A DNA stretch of 9,714 nt from Burkholderiales bacterium (GTDB taxonomy: Bacteria; Pseudomonadota; Gammaproteobacteria; Burkholderiales; CAIKXV01). Positions 1 through 7,122 of this stretch are shown one piece after another (position 1 is the first letter of the stretch; the number at the start of each line of letters is the position of its first letter). The notes under the pieces are model-generated. The model was not told the origin of the DNA and searched no databases. It saw only the letters and a program-made list of their open reading frames with translations. The stretch is taken from assembly GCA_014379045.1 (NCBI GenBank), contig JACMMK010000420.1, forward strand, positions 1-9,714, read 5' to 3'. Both the position numbers and the translations under genes were made by a program.

Positions 1-11
1 GCGGCGCGCGC

Positions 12-3000
12 TCAGCCCCCCGCGCCCTCGGCTGCCGGCCGGGGTGCGCCGGCCCGGGTCTCGGGCGCGGTCGGTGGCAACGCCCCCCCCGCAGGCGTCA
101 CGGCGTAGCGCGCGTCTTCCGGCCGACGTCGATCACCGCGCAGTCGACGCGTGAAGCGGTCGAGGCTGACGAAGAACGTCGGCGTCACATACAGCGTCAG
201 AAGTTGCGAAAAAAGGAGTCCGCCGACGACCGCCAGACCGATCGGAGCGCGCGACTCGGCGCCTTCGCCGCTCGCCATCGCGATCGGCAGCGTCGCGAAC
301 ACGGCCGCGAAGCTGGTCATCATGATCGGGCGGAAGCGCACCACGCACGCCTCGGTGATCGCATCGACGGGCGTCAGACCTTTCTCGCGCTGCAGCTGCA
401 GTGCGAAGTCGACCATCATGATGCCGTTCTTCTTGACCAGCCCCACCAGCAGGATGATGCCGACGAAACTGAAGATGTTGAGCTCATAGCCGAACAGGAT
501 CAGCGTGATCAGCGCGCCGAATCCTGCGAGCGGCAGCGCAGTCAGGATCGTGATCGGATGGCCGAAATGCTCGTACAGGATGGCGAGCACGCCGTAGATC
601 ACCAGAATCGTGATCAGCAGCAGGACGGGCAGTGCCTTGGTCGAGTCCTGGAAGAACTTCGCACTGCCGGCGAGGTTGATCGAAACTTCGGGGGGCACCG
701 TCTCGCGCGCGATACGCAGCGCGTCGTCGACCGCTTCGCCGACCGAGGCACCCTCGGCGGTGTTGAACGAGAGCGTCACCGACGCAAGCTGACCGAAGTG
801 CAATACGGTCATCGGGCCGACCCCGCGCTTGATCTGCGCGACGCTCGATAACGGCACGGTGACGCCGCTCGGGCTTTGTACATAGATCATCGACAGCGCA
901 TTGATATCCTGCTGGAACACACGATCGACCTGCAGCATCACGTCGTACTGATCCGAGTCGCCGTACAGTGTGCTGATCTGTCGCCCACCGAAGGCGTTGT
1001 ACATGGCCGCCTCGACCTGCTGCGGGGTGATGCCGAGCGCAGCGGCCCGATCGCGCAGGATGTGCACCTGCAGCTGCGGGTTGCGCAGTTCGAGCGAAGT
1101 GTTGACGTCGCGCAGCGAGCGCACCTCGCGCAGCTTCGCCTCGAGCGCCTCAGCGGGACCATAGAGCGCGTTCAGGTCGGAACCGGAGAGCACCAGCTGG
1201 TAATCGGCATTGGTCACGCCGCCGCCGAGGTTGATCGCGGGCGGATTGGAATAGAAAATCCGCAGCCCCTGACTCGCGCCGCCGCGCAGCGATTCGCGCA
1301 GCTGTTCGATCACCCCGTCGGAGCGCACCTCGCGATCCTTCATCGGGATCAACCGGACCGTCATCGAGCCCACATTGGGCTGTTGCACGCCGCCGAAGCC
1401 CTGGCCGGCGCTCGAGCGGATGCCCGCGACATTCGGGTTCTGCAGCACGATTGCGGCGACCGCCGCCTGGCGTTTCACCATCTCGTCGAAGGTCAACCCT
1501 TCGGAACCACGCGTGGTCAGGTTGACGACGCCGGTGTCCTGGCGCGGGATGAAGCCTTTGGGGATGTGCATCAGCAGCGCGACGGTCGCACCCATCACGA
1601 GTACCGAAATCAGCAGCATCACCCAGCGGTGCCGCATCGACCAGCGCAGACTCCGCTCGTAGCCGCGTTTGGTCGCTTCGAACCCGGCCTCGAACCATTC
1701 GAAGACGAAGAAGTGACTGTGCGAGGTCGACAGGAAGCGGCTGCAAAGCATCGGCGTCAGCGCGAGCGAGATGAAGCCCGACAGGGCGACCGCGATCCCG
1801 ACGGTCACGGCGAACTCGGTGAACAGGCGCCCGAGCAGGCCGCCCATGAACAGGATCGGCAGGAACACGGCGACCAGCGAGATCGTCATCGACAGGATCG
1901 TGAAGCCGATCTCCTTGGCGCCGTCGAAGGCCGCCTGCATCCGTGTCTTGCCCATCTCCATGTGGCGGGCGATGTTCTCCAGGACCACGATCGCGTCGTC
2001 GACGACGAAGCCCACGGCCAGAATGATCGCGATCAACGACAGGTTGTTGATCGAGAATCCGAGCAGATACATCACCCCGAAGGTGCCCATCATCGCGGTG
2101 GGCAGCACTGCCGCAGTGATGATCGTCGCGCGCAGATTGCGCAGGAACACGAGGATCACGAGCACGACGAAGGTGGTCGCGATGGCGAGCTTCTTGTAGA
2201 CCTCGTTGATCGACGCCTTGATGAATTGCGACCGGTCGTAGATCACGTCCATCTGGGCGCCTGCGGGCAACGTGGTGGTCAGCTCGGGCAGGATTTCGTT
2301 TATCCGGCGCACCACCTCGACCGTGTTCGATCCCGGTTGCCGTTGAATCGCGAGCACGATCGCCCGCTCCTTGTTGAACCAGGTCCAGGACTTGTCGTTC
2401 TGCACCCCTTCGAACACGCGGCCGATGTCGCCAAAGCGCACCGGCGCACCGTCGCGATAGGCGACGATCACGTTGCGAAAGTCGCGCGCGCTGTCGATCG
2501 ATCCGTCGACCTTCACCGAATAGTTGCGCACCGTACCGTCGAGCGATCCGGACGGCAGGTTGCTGTTCCCCTGCTGCACCGCCGACACCACCTGTTCGAG
2601 CCCCAGGTTGCGTTTGGCGAGCTTGGACGGGTCGACCAGCAGGCGCAGGGCGAACTTCTGCGAGCCGAAGATCTGCACCTGTGCCACGCCCGGAATCATC
2701 GACAGGCGCTGCGCGATCCGGGTGTCGGCAAACTCGTTGAGCTTCGACAGCGTGAGGTTCTGCCCGGTGAACGCGAGGAACAGGATCGGCGAGTCGGCGG
2801 GGTTCAGTTTGCGCATCACCGGCGGCTCCATGCCGTCGGGCAGGCGTCGCTGGACGACGGCGATCGCCGACTGGACGTCCTGCGCCGCGGCGTCGATGTC
2901 GCGGTCGATGTTGAACTGCAGGGTGATCCGGGTGTTGCCGTCGCGCGATATCGAATTCATCGAATCGACGCCCGCGATCGTGCTGAACTGGCGCTCGAGC

Positions 3001-3206
3001 ACGGTCGCCACCGTATTGGCCATCGTTTCCGGATTCGCGCCGGGCAGATCGGCCGTGACGAGGATGTTCGGGAAGTCGACGTTGGGCAGTTCGTTGACCG
3101 GCAGCTTCTGGAAGCCGATGAAGCCGAACAGCACGAGCGCCACCATCAACGTGGCGGTAGCTACCGGCCGTTCGATGAACAGTCTGGAAATCGAACTGTT
3201 GCTCAT
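12..3206 (-). CDS. RND-family multidrug efflux permease (HAE1 type, inner membrane)
   Basis: Inner-membrane proton/drug antiporter of a tripartite efflux pump. The 1064-residue length is typical of AcrB/MdtB/MdtC proteins. A first transmembrane helix (about 11-31) is followed by a large periplasmic porter domain, helices 2-6 (about 338-486), helix 7 (about 527-546), a second porter domain and helices 8-12 (about 857-1012). The proton-relay residues are present: Asp403-Asp404 in GFVVDDAIVVLEN (helix 4) and Lys926 in GLVKKNGIMMVDFA (helix 10). The DD motif is the HAE1 (drug) form rather than the heavy-metal form. The N-terminus (RPVATATLMVAL, then LPNVDFP) resembles MdtC/MuxB-like permeases. 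It is the last of three co-directional genes, 67 bases after the adaptor. The start is fixed by a GGAGG eight bases upstream. The tail after residue 1020 is Arg-, then Pro/Ala-rich and probably disordered. Family is certain; substrate cannot be read from sequence. A single permease gene suggests a homotrimer. Confidence 0.97.
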   Translation of the reverse strand: MSNSSISRLFIERPVATATLMVALVLFGFIGFQKLPVNELPNVDFPNILVTADLPGANPETMANTVATVLERQFSTIAGVDSMNSISRDGNTRITLQFNIDRDIDAAAQDVQSAIAVVQRRLPDGMEPPVMRKLNPADSPILFLAFTGQNLTLSKLNEFADTRIAQRLSMIPGVAQVQIFGSQKFALRLLVDPSKLAKRNLGLEQVVSAVQQGNSNLPSGSLDGTVRNYSVKVDGSIDSARDFRNVIVAYRDGAPVRFGDIGRVFEGVQNDKSWTWFNKERAIVLAIQRQPGSNTVEVVRRINEILPELTTTLPAGAQMDVIYDRSQFIKASINEVYKKLAIATTFVVLVILVFLRNLRATIITAAVLPTAMMGTFGVMYLLGFSINNLSLIAIILAVGFVVDDAIVVLENIARHMEMGKTRMQAAFDGAKEIGFTILSMTISLVAVFLPILFMGGLLGRLFTEFAVTVGIAVALSGFISLALTPMLCSRFLSTSHSHFFVFEWFEAGFEATKRGYERSLRWSMRHRWVMLLISVLVMGATVALLMHIPKGFIPRQDTGVVNLTTRGSEGLTFDEMVKRQAAVAAIVLQNPNVAGIRSSAGQGFGGVQQPNVGSMTVRLIPMKDREVRSDGVIEQLRESLRGGASQGLRIFYSNPPAINLGGGVTNADYQLVLSGSDLNALYGPAEALEAKLREVRSLRDVNTSLELRNPQLQVHILRDRAAALGITPQQVEAAMYNAFGGRQISTLYGDSDQYDVMLQVDRVFQQDINALSMIYVQSPSGVTVPLSSVAQIKRGVGPMTVLHFGQLASVTLSFNTAEGASVGEAVDDALRIARETVPPEVSINLAGSAKFFQDSTKALPVLLLITILVIYGVLAILYEHFGHPITILTALPLAGFGALITLILFGYELNIFSFVGIILLVGLVKKNGIMMVDFALQLQREKGLTPVDAITEACVVRFRPIMMTSFAAVFATLPIAMASGEGAESRAPIGLAVVGGLLFSQLLTLYVTPTFFVSLDRFTRRLRGDRRRPEDARYAVTPAGGALPPTAPETRAGAPRPAAEGAGG

Positions 3207-3214
3207 GTTTCAAA

Positions 3215-3219
3215 CCTCC
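3215..3219 (-). promoter_or_regulatory. Ribosome binding site of the RND permease
   Basis: The minus strand reads GGAGG here, eight bases before the ATG at 3206. This perfect Shine-Dalgarno core decides the permease start. It contrasts with the adaptor gene, which has no comparable site and probably depends on translational coupling. Confidence 0.85.
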
Positions 3220-3273
3220 GGTAGCGCAGAAACCGTCCGCAGGCTGATGGCAGCCCGGCTCGACGACGCGATC

Positions 3274-4620
3274 TTACTTGGCCTGCTCGGTCTTGCGGGG
3301 CTCCGACGCCGCGTCGGGCGGCTTCACATCGCCGGAGATCGCGTCGCCCTTGGCACCACCCCCTTTGCCGTCTGCCGCGCCTGCGCCCTTCTTGCCGGCG
3401 CCTTTGCCTTCGCCTTTGGCGGGCAGGCGCACCGGCGCGCCCGGCGCCAGGCCCGGCGGCACCTCGGTGATGACCAGCTCGCCGCCATTGAGTCCGGAGG
3501 CGATGACGACGCGATCGCCGAGTTGCCGGTCGATGCGTACGGTCTGGATGCGGGCCCGACCCGCTGCGTCGCCCTCACCGGGCTGGAACACATAGACGAA
3601 CGACCCCTGCTGACCGGGCTGCACAGCCGCTTCGGGCACGACGATCGCCTCGGGTTCGGTCGTCAGCACCATCCGTACCGCGACGAACTGCCCGGGCCAG
3701 AGCGTTTCCTTGTCGTTGGTCAAGCGTGCCTTCATGATGATCGTGCCGGTCTGCGCGTTCACGTTGTTGTCGATGAAGACCAGCTTGCCTTCGCCCAGCA
3801 CCTCGGCCCCCTGTTCGCGCAGCACCTGGACGTTCAGCTCGCCGGAAGTCTGGAACTTGCGCACCGTACTGAGAACTTCCTGCGGCACGTTGAAGCTCAC
3901 CAGCACCGGGTTGGTGCGGTTGATCGTCACCAGCGGCACGCTCGTCGACGAGGTCGACGCCGAGACGAGATTGCCGGCGCGCACCGACAGCGCACCCAGT
4001 CGACCGTCGATCGTTGCGCGGATGTATGTGAAATCGAGCTGGACCTGCACCTGTTCGAGTTGCGCGCGGTTCGCTTCGACCTGCGCCTGCAGCGCGGCCA
4101 CGTTGGCCGCCGTGGTTTCGTACTCGGCACGGGTGATGAAGTCGCGTTCGAGCAACGGCCGCAACCGCTTCTCGTTCGCGCGCGCGAGCTCCAGATTCGC
4201 CTGGTCGCGGGCGACCGCGGCCTTGGCCTGGTTGATCGAAGCATCGATCTGACGCGAATCGATCCGGAACATCGTCTGCCCGGCGCGTACACGGTCGCCT
4301 TCCTTGACCATCACCTGGGTCAGCAGGCCGGACACCTGCGGGCGCACGGCGACGACGTGTTCCGATTCGATCGTGCCGACAACGTCGATGACCACCGGCA
4401 TCGGGGTGATCTCCACGCGCGCGGTGCGTACGACGATCGCCGGCCGGCTGCCCTTGCCGTCCTTCTTGCCGTCCTTGGCCGACGCCTGCTTGCCGCCCTT
4501 GTCGGCGCCCGCCACGCCGGACGTGCCGAACGGGCTCCATCGGCCAGTTTGCCAGGCGCCGAATCCGAGCGCGGCGCCGATGATCAACAGCCCTACCAAG
4601 AGAATGCCGAGTCGCTTCAT
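3274..4620 (-). CDS. Periplasmic adaptor (membrane fusion protein) of the RND pump
   Basis: Links the inner-membrane permease to the outer-membrane channel. The 448-residue protein has an N-terminal membrane anchor (residues 4-22, ILLVGLLIIGAALGFGAW) with no lipobox cysteine, so it is anchored by a helix rather than lipid. A Lys/Gly/Ser-rich linker follows (about 35-59). The adaptor core has a first lipoyl half (about 86-121, with VRPQVSGLL and VKEGDRVRAGQ), an alpha-helical hairpin rich in Ala, Gln, Glu and Arg (about 122-193), a second lipoyl half (FTYIRATIDGRLG, 197-209), a beta-barrel (about 236-320, with LWPGQFVAVRM) and a membrane-proximal domain (about 325-400). The C-terminal 48 residues are Gly/Lys/Ala-rich, an unusual tail. 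Its ATG overlaps the channel gene's TGA as ATGA and no good Shine-Dalgarno precedes it, suggesting coupled translation. The domain order matches the AcrA/MdtA family. Confident of family; the pump's substrate is unknown. Confidence 0.96.
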   Translation of the reverse strand: MKRLGILLVGLLIIGAALGFGAWQTGRWSPFGTSGVAGADKGGKQASAKDGKKDGKGSRPAIVVRTARVEITPMPVVIDVVGTIESEHVVAVRPQVSGLLTQVMVKEGDRVRAGQTMFRIDSRQIDASINQAKAAVARDQANLELARANEKRLRPLLERDFITRAEYETTAANVAALQAQVEANRAQLEQVQVQLDFTYIRATIDGRLGALSVRAGNLVSASTSSTSVPLVTINRTNPVLVSFNVPQEVLSTVRKFQTSGELNVQVLREQGAEVLGEGKLVFIDNNVNAQTGTIIMKARLTNDKETLWPGQFVAVRMVLTTEPEAIVVPEAAVQPGQQGSFVYVFQPGEGDAAGRARIQTVRIDRQLGDRVVIASGLNGGELVITEVPPGLAPGAPVRLPAKGEGKGAGKKGAGAADGKGGGAKGDAISGDVKPPDAASEPRKTEQAK

Positions 4621-6167
4621 GGCTGTTTCTGTATCTGCAGTGGCGGAAAGGACGGTGTGCCGGGAGCGGGATTCACCGGCGCCGAGCCTGGCGCCGGTGG
4701 CGCTCCGAGCGACGCGGGCGAGAGCGGCAATGAGCCGAGCGCAAAGTTGAGTTGCGAGAAAGCGGTGTACCAGGTGAACTGCGATGTGATCTGCTGCACG
4801 CGCGCGTTCACGTCGTCGGCCTGCGCGGTGATCAGATCGAGCAGGTTGCCGACGCCGCCGCGATAGCGTGCTTCGGCCACTTCCAGCGATTGCGCGGCGG
4901 TGCGCACGAGGGAATCCGCCGTCGTCAGCGCGGCCGCGGCCGTCTGGAGTGTGAAGTAGCCCTCCCAGACATCGAGTTCTACCTGATTCGACAACTGATC
5001 GCGGTTGGCGCGCTGGCGCTCTGCGTTCGCTTCGGCGAGGCGGGTATTGTAGGTATCGCGAAACCCGCTGAAGAGCGGTATGTTGAGTGCGATGCCGAGC
5101 GACCAGTTCGGGCCATCCGGCCTTCCGACGTAGAAGTTCGACGCATAGATGCCGGTTGCAGAGACCGAAGGCAATCCCGCCGCGGCGGTCGCGCGACTGG
5201 TGGCGGAGAGCGAGCGGGCAGCAGCTTCGGCTGCGATGAGATCCGGCCGCCCCGATTTCGCCCGATCGATCAGGCCGCCGACGGACTCGGTCAGACCGCC
5301 CACCTCGATCTGTCGGGGCACCGGCGCAAGCAGATAGCTCGTCGTGGCCGGCAAGCCTGCGGCAAAGGCGAGGCGGCCGCGCGCCTGCGCCGCCTCGCCC
5401 TGGTTACGCTGCAACATCAGACGCGCCTGCGCGACAGCGGTCTCGGCACGGTAAACGTCGCCGATGGTTGCGAGTCCGCTTTGCCGCCGCCGCTCAGTCG
5501 CATCGAGGATCGTTTCCGCGTTGCGCAGCGAGATCTGGCCGGACGTCACCAGCTGTTCGAAACCAAGGAGCGCGTAGTACGCTTGCTCTACATTGAACGC
5601 GACCGCCTGCAACGTGCGGTTTTGCGACAGGTTGGCGGCGAGCAGATTGAAGCGCGCGGCTTCGAGCTGATTCGAGCGAACGCCGAAATCGAAAAGCGTG
5701 TAACTCAGCGTCAACGAGGGAGCATAGCGCTCGATCACAGGCTGCGAGATCCCGGTCTGGCTGACCTGACGTGCGCGCAGATAACTCAGCGCGCCGGAGG
5801 CTTGAAGCGAATAATCCGCAAGTTCGATGCCGACCTGCGCGGCGGCGGCGCGCGCTGCCTGCCACGCGACACGGGTCTGCGGGTTGTTGCGTAGGGATAG
5901 ATCGGTCAGTTCGGCGAGGGTCAATGGCCGTTCGGGATTCGGCAGTTCTGCCGACGGCTTCGGTATCGTTGGCAGGCGGTTGCCGCCCCACGCCTGTTCG
6001 GGATTCTGAGTGATCAGCCGTTCGAGCTGCAGCGGGTCGCGCCACCATTGCTCGGCCGCGCCGCTCGACGGTATGACCGATACCCCGGCGATGAAAGACA
6101 TCGCGTTGATCCATCGATTCGCGCGCTTTCTTCTCTGCTGCAGACCGCCTGAATTCATTCGATGCAT
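4617..6167 (-). CDS. Outer-membrane efflux channel, TolC/OEP family
   Basis: Trimeric outer-membrane exit duct of the pump. The protein has up to 516 residues with the duplicated outer-membrane-efflux-protein fold: repeat one about 83-270 (starts LTLAELTDLSLRNNP; beta segment near LTLSYTLFDFG, 152-162) and repeat two about 292-478 (beta segment LGIALNIPLFSGFRD, 357-371; then the long helices with EARYRGGVGNLLDLITAQ). An Arg-rich n-region and a hydrophobic stretch (about 22-37, ending SSGAA) look like a signal peptide. There is no cysteine, so it is not an acylated OprM-type lipoprotein. The C-terminus after residue 480 is a Pro/Ala/Gly-rich tail. The start is uncertain: ATG at 6167 gives the longest form, ATG at 6158 is also possible, neither has a clear Shine-Dalgarno, and ATG at 6101 would remove the charged n-region. 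It is first in the operon, overlapping the adaptor by four bases. Confidence 0.95.
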   Translation of the reverse strand: MHRMNSGGLQQRRKRANRWINAMSFIAGVSVIPSSGAAEQWWRDPLQLERLITQNPEQAWGGNRLPTIPKPSAELPNPERPLTLAELTDLSLRNNPQTRVAWQAARAAAAQVGIELADYSLQASGALSYLRARQVSQTGISQPVIERYAPSLTLSYTLFDFGVRSNQLEAARFNLLAANLSQNRTLQAVAFNVEQAYYALLGFEQLVTSGQISLRNAETILDATERRRQSGLATIGDVYRAETAVAQARLMLQRNQGEAAQARGRLAFAAGLPATTSYLLAPVPRQIEVGGLTESVGGLIDRAKSGRPDLIAAEAAARSLSATSRATAAAGLPSVSATGIYASNFYVGRPDGPNWSLGIALNIPLFSGFRDTYNTRLAEANAERQRANRDQLSNQVELDVWEGYFTLQTAAAALTTADSLVRTAAQSLEVAEARYRGGVGNLLDLITAQADDVNARVQQITSQFTWYTAFSQLNFALGSLPLSPASLGAPPAPGSAPVNPAPGTPSFPPLQIQKQP

Positions 6168-6298
6168 CGACTGCCGATTCGCTTATCAGTTGTTTCGACC
6201 ACCGACGGCCACGAGCAACCCGCGGATGACCCCCAAAGTTCGTCCGGGCGCACAGAACGCGTGTGCCCCGCGCCAATGACGCGATCGGGAGGCGTCCG

Positions 6299-6326
6299 GT
6301 TATAGGCTTCTGGCACCGTAAAGCAA
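6299..6326 (-). promoter_or_regulatory. Candidate sigma-70-type promoter of the efflux operon
   Basis: On the minus strand a TTGCTT -35 box (6321-6326) is separated by 16 bases from a TATAAC -10 box (6299-6304). Transcription would begin near 6290 and leave a leader of roughly 125 bases before the channel gene. It is the best -35/-10 pair I found upstream of the operon. A second, weaker minus-strand -10-like box, TATAGT (6389-6394), lacks a matching -35. This is pattern matching by eye, so only moderate confidence. Confidence 0.4.
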
Positions 6327-6352
6327 TTATCGGACTCAAAGTCTACGGTGCC
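6312..6352. promoter_or_regulatory. Perfect inverted repeat straddling the pump promoter's -35 box, operator candidate
   Basis: GGCACCGTA (6312-6320) and its exact reverse complement TACGGTGCC (6344-6352) flank a 23-base spacer. One arm lies between the candidate -35 and -10 boxes and the other just upstream of the -35, where a repressor or a promoter-distorting activator would bind. The spacer holds a smaller palindrome, GACTCAAAGTC (6333-6343). A second inverted repeat, TATCGG (6328-6333) with CCGATA (6352-6357), interleaves with the first. Which regulator family would bind is not evident. The symmetry is seen directly; the operator role is inferred. Confidence 0.45.
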
Positions 6353-6898
6353 CGATACAGATCTTGGGCGCGCCCCCCGCAGCTAAAAACTATAACCGAT
6401 CGTTTTGCACTGCGGAGAGCGAATATGCACGGTCGCCGAAAGTTGTGACGAATCTCGCCAACACTACATCTTGTGTCTGACCATGCGAAAGCCACTAATG
6501 CTTGCGTCCGGAATCTGTGTATGCTAATTTTTGTTTGCAGGCGCGTGTGCTGCGCATCTGATTTTCCACGGCCGTGTATCGGTGACGGCGCACTGAGCTT
6601 CAATGGGTGTTTGCGCGTTTGGTGACTGCGAGTCCCGCGTACCAAGCCGGCGCTGACGGTGTGGGGCAAGACCTTCTGGCATGAATCTTTCTTAGTTCTG
6701 ATGAACGACAGGAACGATCGATTGCAATGACTGGCTGCTTCACCGGATACGCAAGTGACGTTTCCTGCGGTGTTTGGGGACGGTACCGACACCCCTGCAG
6801 CGGTCTGGCCCCGGATAAACCCGCGTAATGCGTCGCACAGTCCGCTTTATGGCGCACTACACGAACGCGCGTCGTCCGTACGGAGCATCGCCTCTGAG

Positions 6899-6930
6899 CG
6901 CGCCGATCATGGGGTCGGCTGTGATCGCGC
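6899..6930. repeat. Imperfect inverted repeat/hairpin upstream of prkA
   Basis: CGATCA (6904-6909) and TGATCG (6922-6927) form perfect six-base arms around a 12-base loop. Allowing one bulged C, the flanking GCGC-type bases extend the stem on both sides. It sits about 200 bases before prkA. It could be a regulator site or an RNA hairpin in a long leader; there is no poly-T run, so it is not a standard terminator. Confidence 0.35.
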
Positions 6931-7037
6931 TTCGGGGTGCCGAGTGCGCGCGGTCTCGGGTCAACTTCCGTGGCGCGCACGCCGTTAATGAACTAGCGCC
7001 CGCGTCCTGTTCTCGATGGTGGACAGGCGATGTCACA

Positions 7038-7072
7038 GCATCCGCAGCGCGACTGCCACGTATCGTGGATGC
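7038..7072 (+). repeat. Alternative short hairpins in the prkA upstream region
   Basis: GCATCC (7038-7043) can pair with GGATGC (7067-7072). A tighter stem, CCACG (7056-7060) with CGTGG (7064-7068) around a TAT loop, shares two bases with the outer pairing, so the two are mutually exclusive. They lie about 50-85 bases before the prkA start and, if transcribed, would be in its leader. Stems this short also occur by chance in GC-rich DNA. Confidence 0.25.
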
Positions 7073-7110
7073 GCTTTGGCAGGCGCACTTTTTGTGAATC
7101 GAAGGAACTC

Positions 7111-7116
7111 GGAGGT
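7111..7116 (+). promoter_or_regulatory. Ribosome binding site of prkA
   Basis: GGAGGT lies six bases before the ATG at 7123. This strong Shine-Dalgarno fixes the prkA start and excludes the in-frame ATG at 7030, which would add 31 residues unlike any part of the family. A GTG directly before the ATG (7120) is too close to the site to be preferred. Confidence 0.9.
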
Positions 7117-7122
7117 GGGGTG

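Larger units (their letters stand above)
6168..7122. other. 955-base non-coding region between divergent operons
   Basis: The region separates the leftward efflux operon from the rightward prkA operon. The open frames in it on either strand are Arg/Ser/Cys-rich, low in recognisable motifs and without good ribosome binding sites, so I call no gene. The left part holds the pump promoter and operator candidates. The stretch around 6440-6760 looks less GC-rich than the flanking genes. The right part holds several short palindromes (TCCGTACGGA at 6875-6884, a hairpin at 6899-6930, paired arms at 7038-7072) and must contain the prkA promoter, which I could not pin down. A small RNA or a long regulated leader is possible but not shown. 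Confidence 0.7.

Noticed and set aside
876..3224. 782-codon open frame on the plus strand opposite the permease
   Set aside because: It lies almost wholly antisense to a certain RND gene. Its product is a repetitive Arg/His/Asp/Gln-rich string with no recognisable domain, as expected from a strongly biased GC-rich codon pattern.
2524..4866. 780-codon plus-strand frame opposite the permease and adaptor
   Set aside because: It spans the antisense of two confirmed genes plus their gap, has no domain and no ribosome binding site; a codon-bias shadow.
6312..6360. tRNA-Leu-like anticodon arm or integron attC-like element
   Set aside because: The GACTCAAAGTC centre recalls an anticodon arm, but acceptor, D and T arms are absent; the attC core motifs (GTTRRRY/RYYYAAC) are also missing.
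6677..6691. Sigma-54-like -24/-12 site ahead of prkA
   Set aside because: The -24 part TGGCA is good, but the essential GC of the -12 element is TC, and it lies over 430 bases from prkA.
6343..6792. 149-codon minus-strand frame upstream of the pump
   Set aside because: It would run into the operator/promoter candidate, resembles no family I know, and lacks a Shine-Dalgarno.
6600..6980. 126-codon minus-strand frame in the intergenic region
   Set aside because: Arg- and Cys-rich product with no motif, no good ribosome binding site, and overlap with other equally poor frames.
7030..7122. 31-residue N-terminal extension of PrkA
   Set aside because: The strong GGAGGT lies just before the ATG at 7123, and the family begins at that methionine (compare E. 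coli MNIFDHYRQRYEAA).
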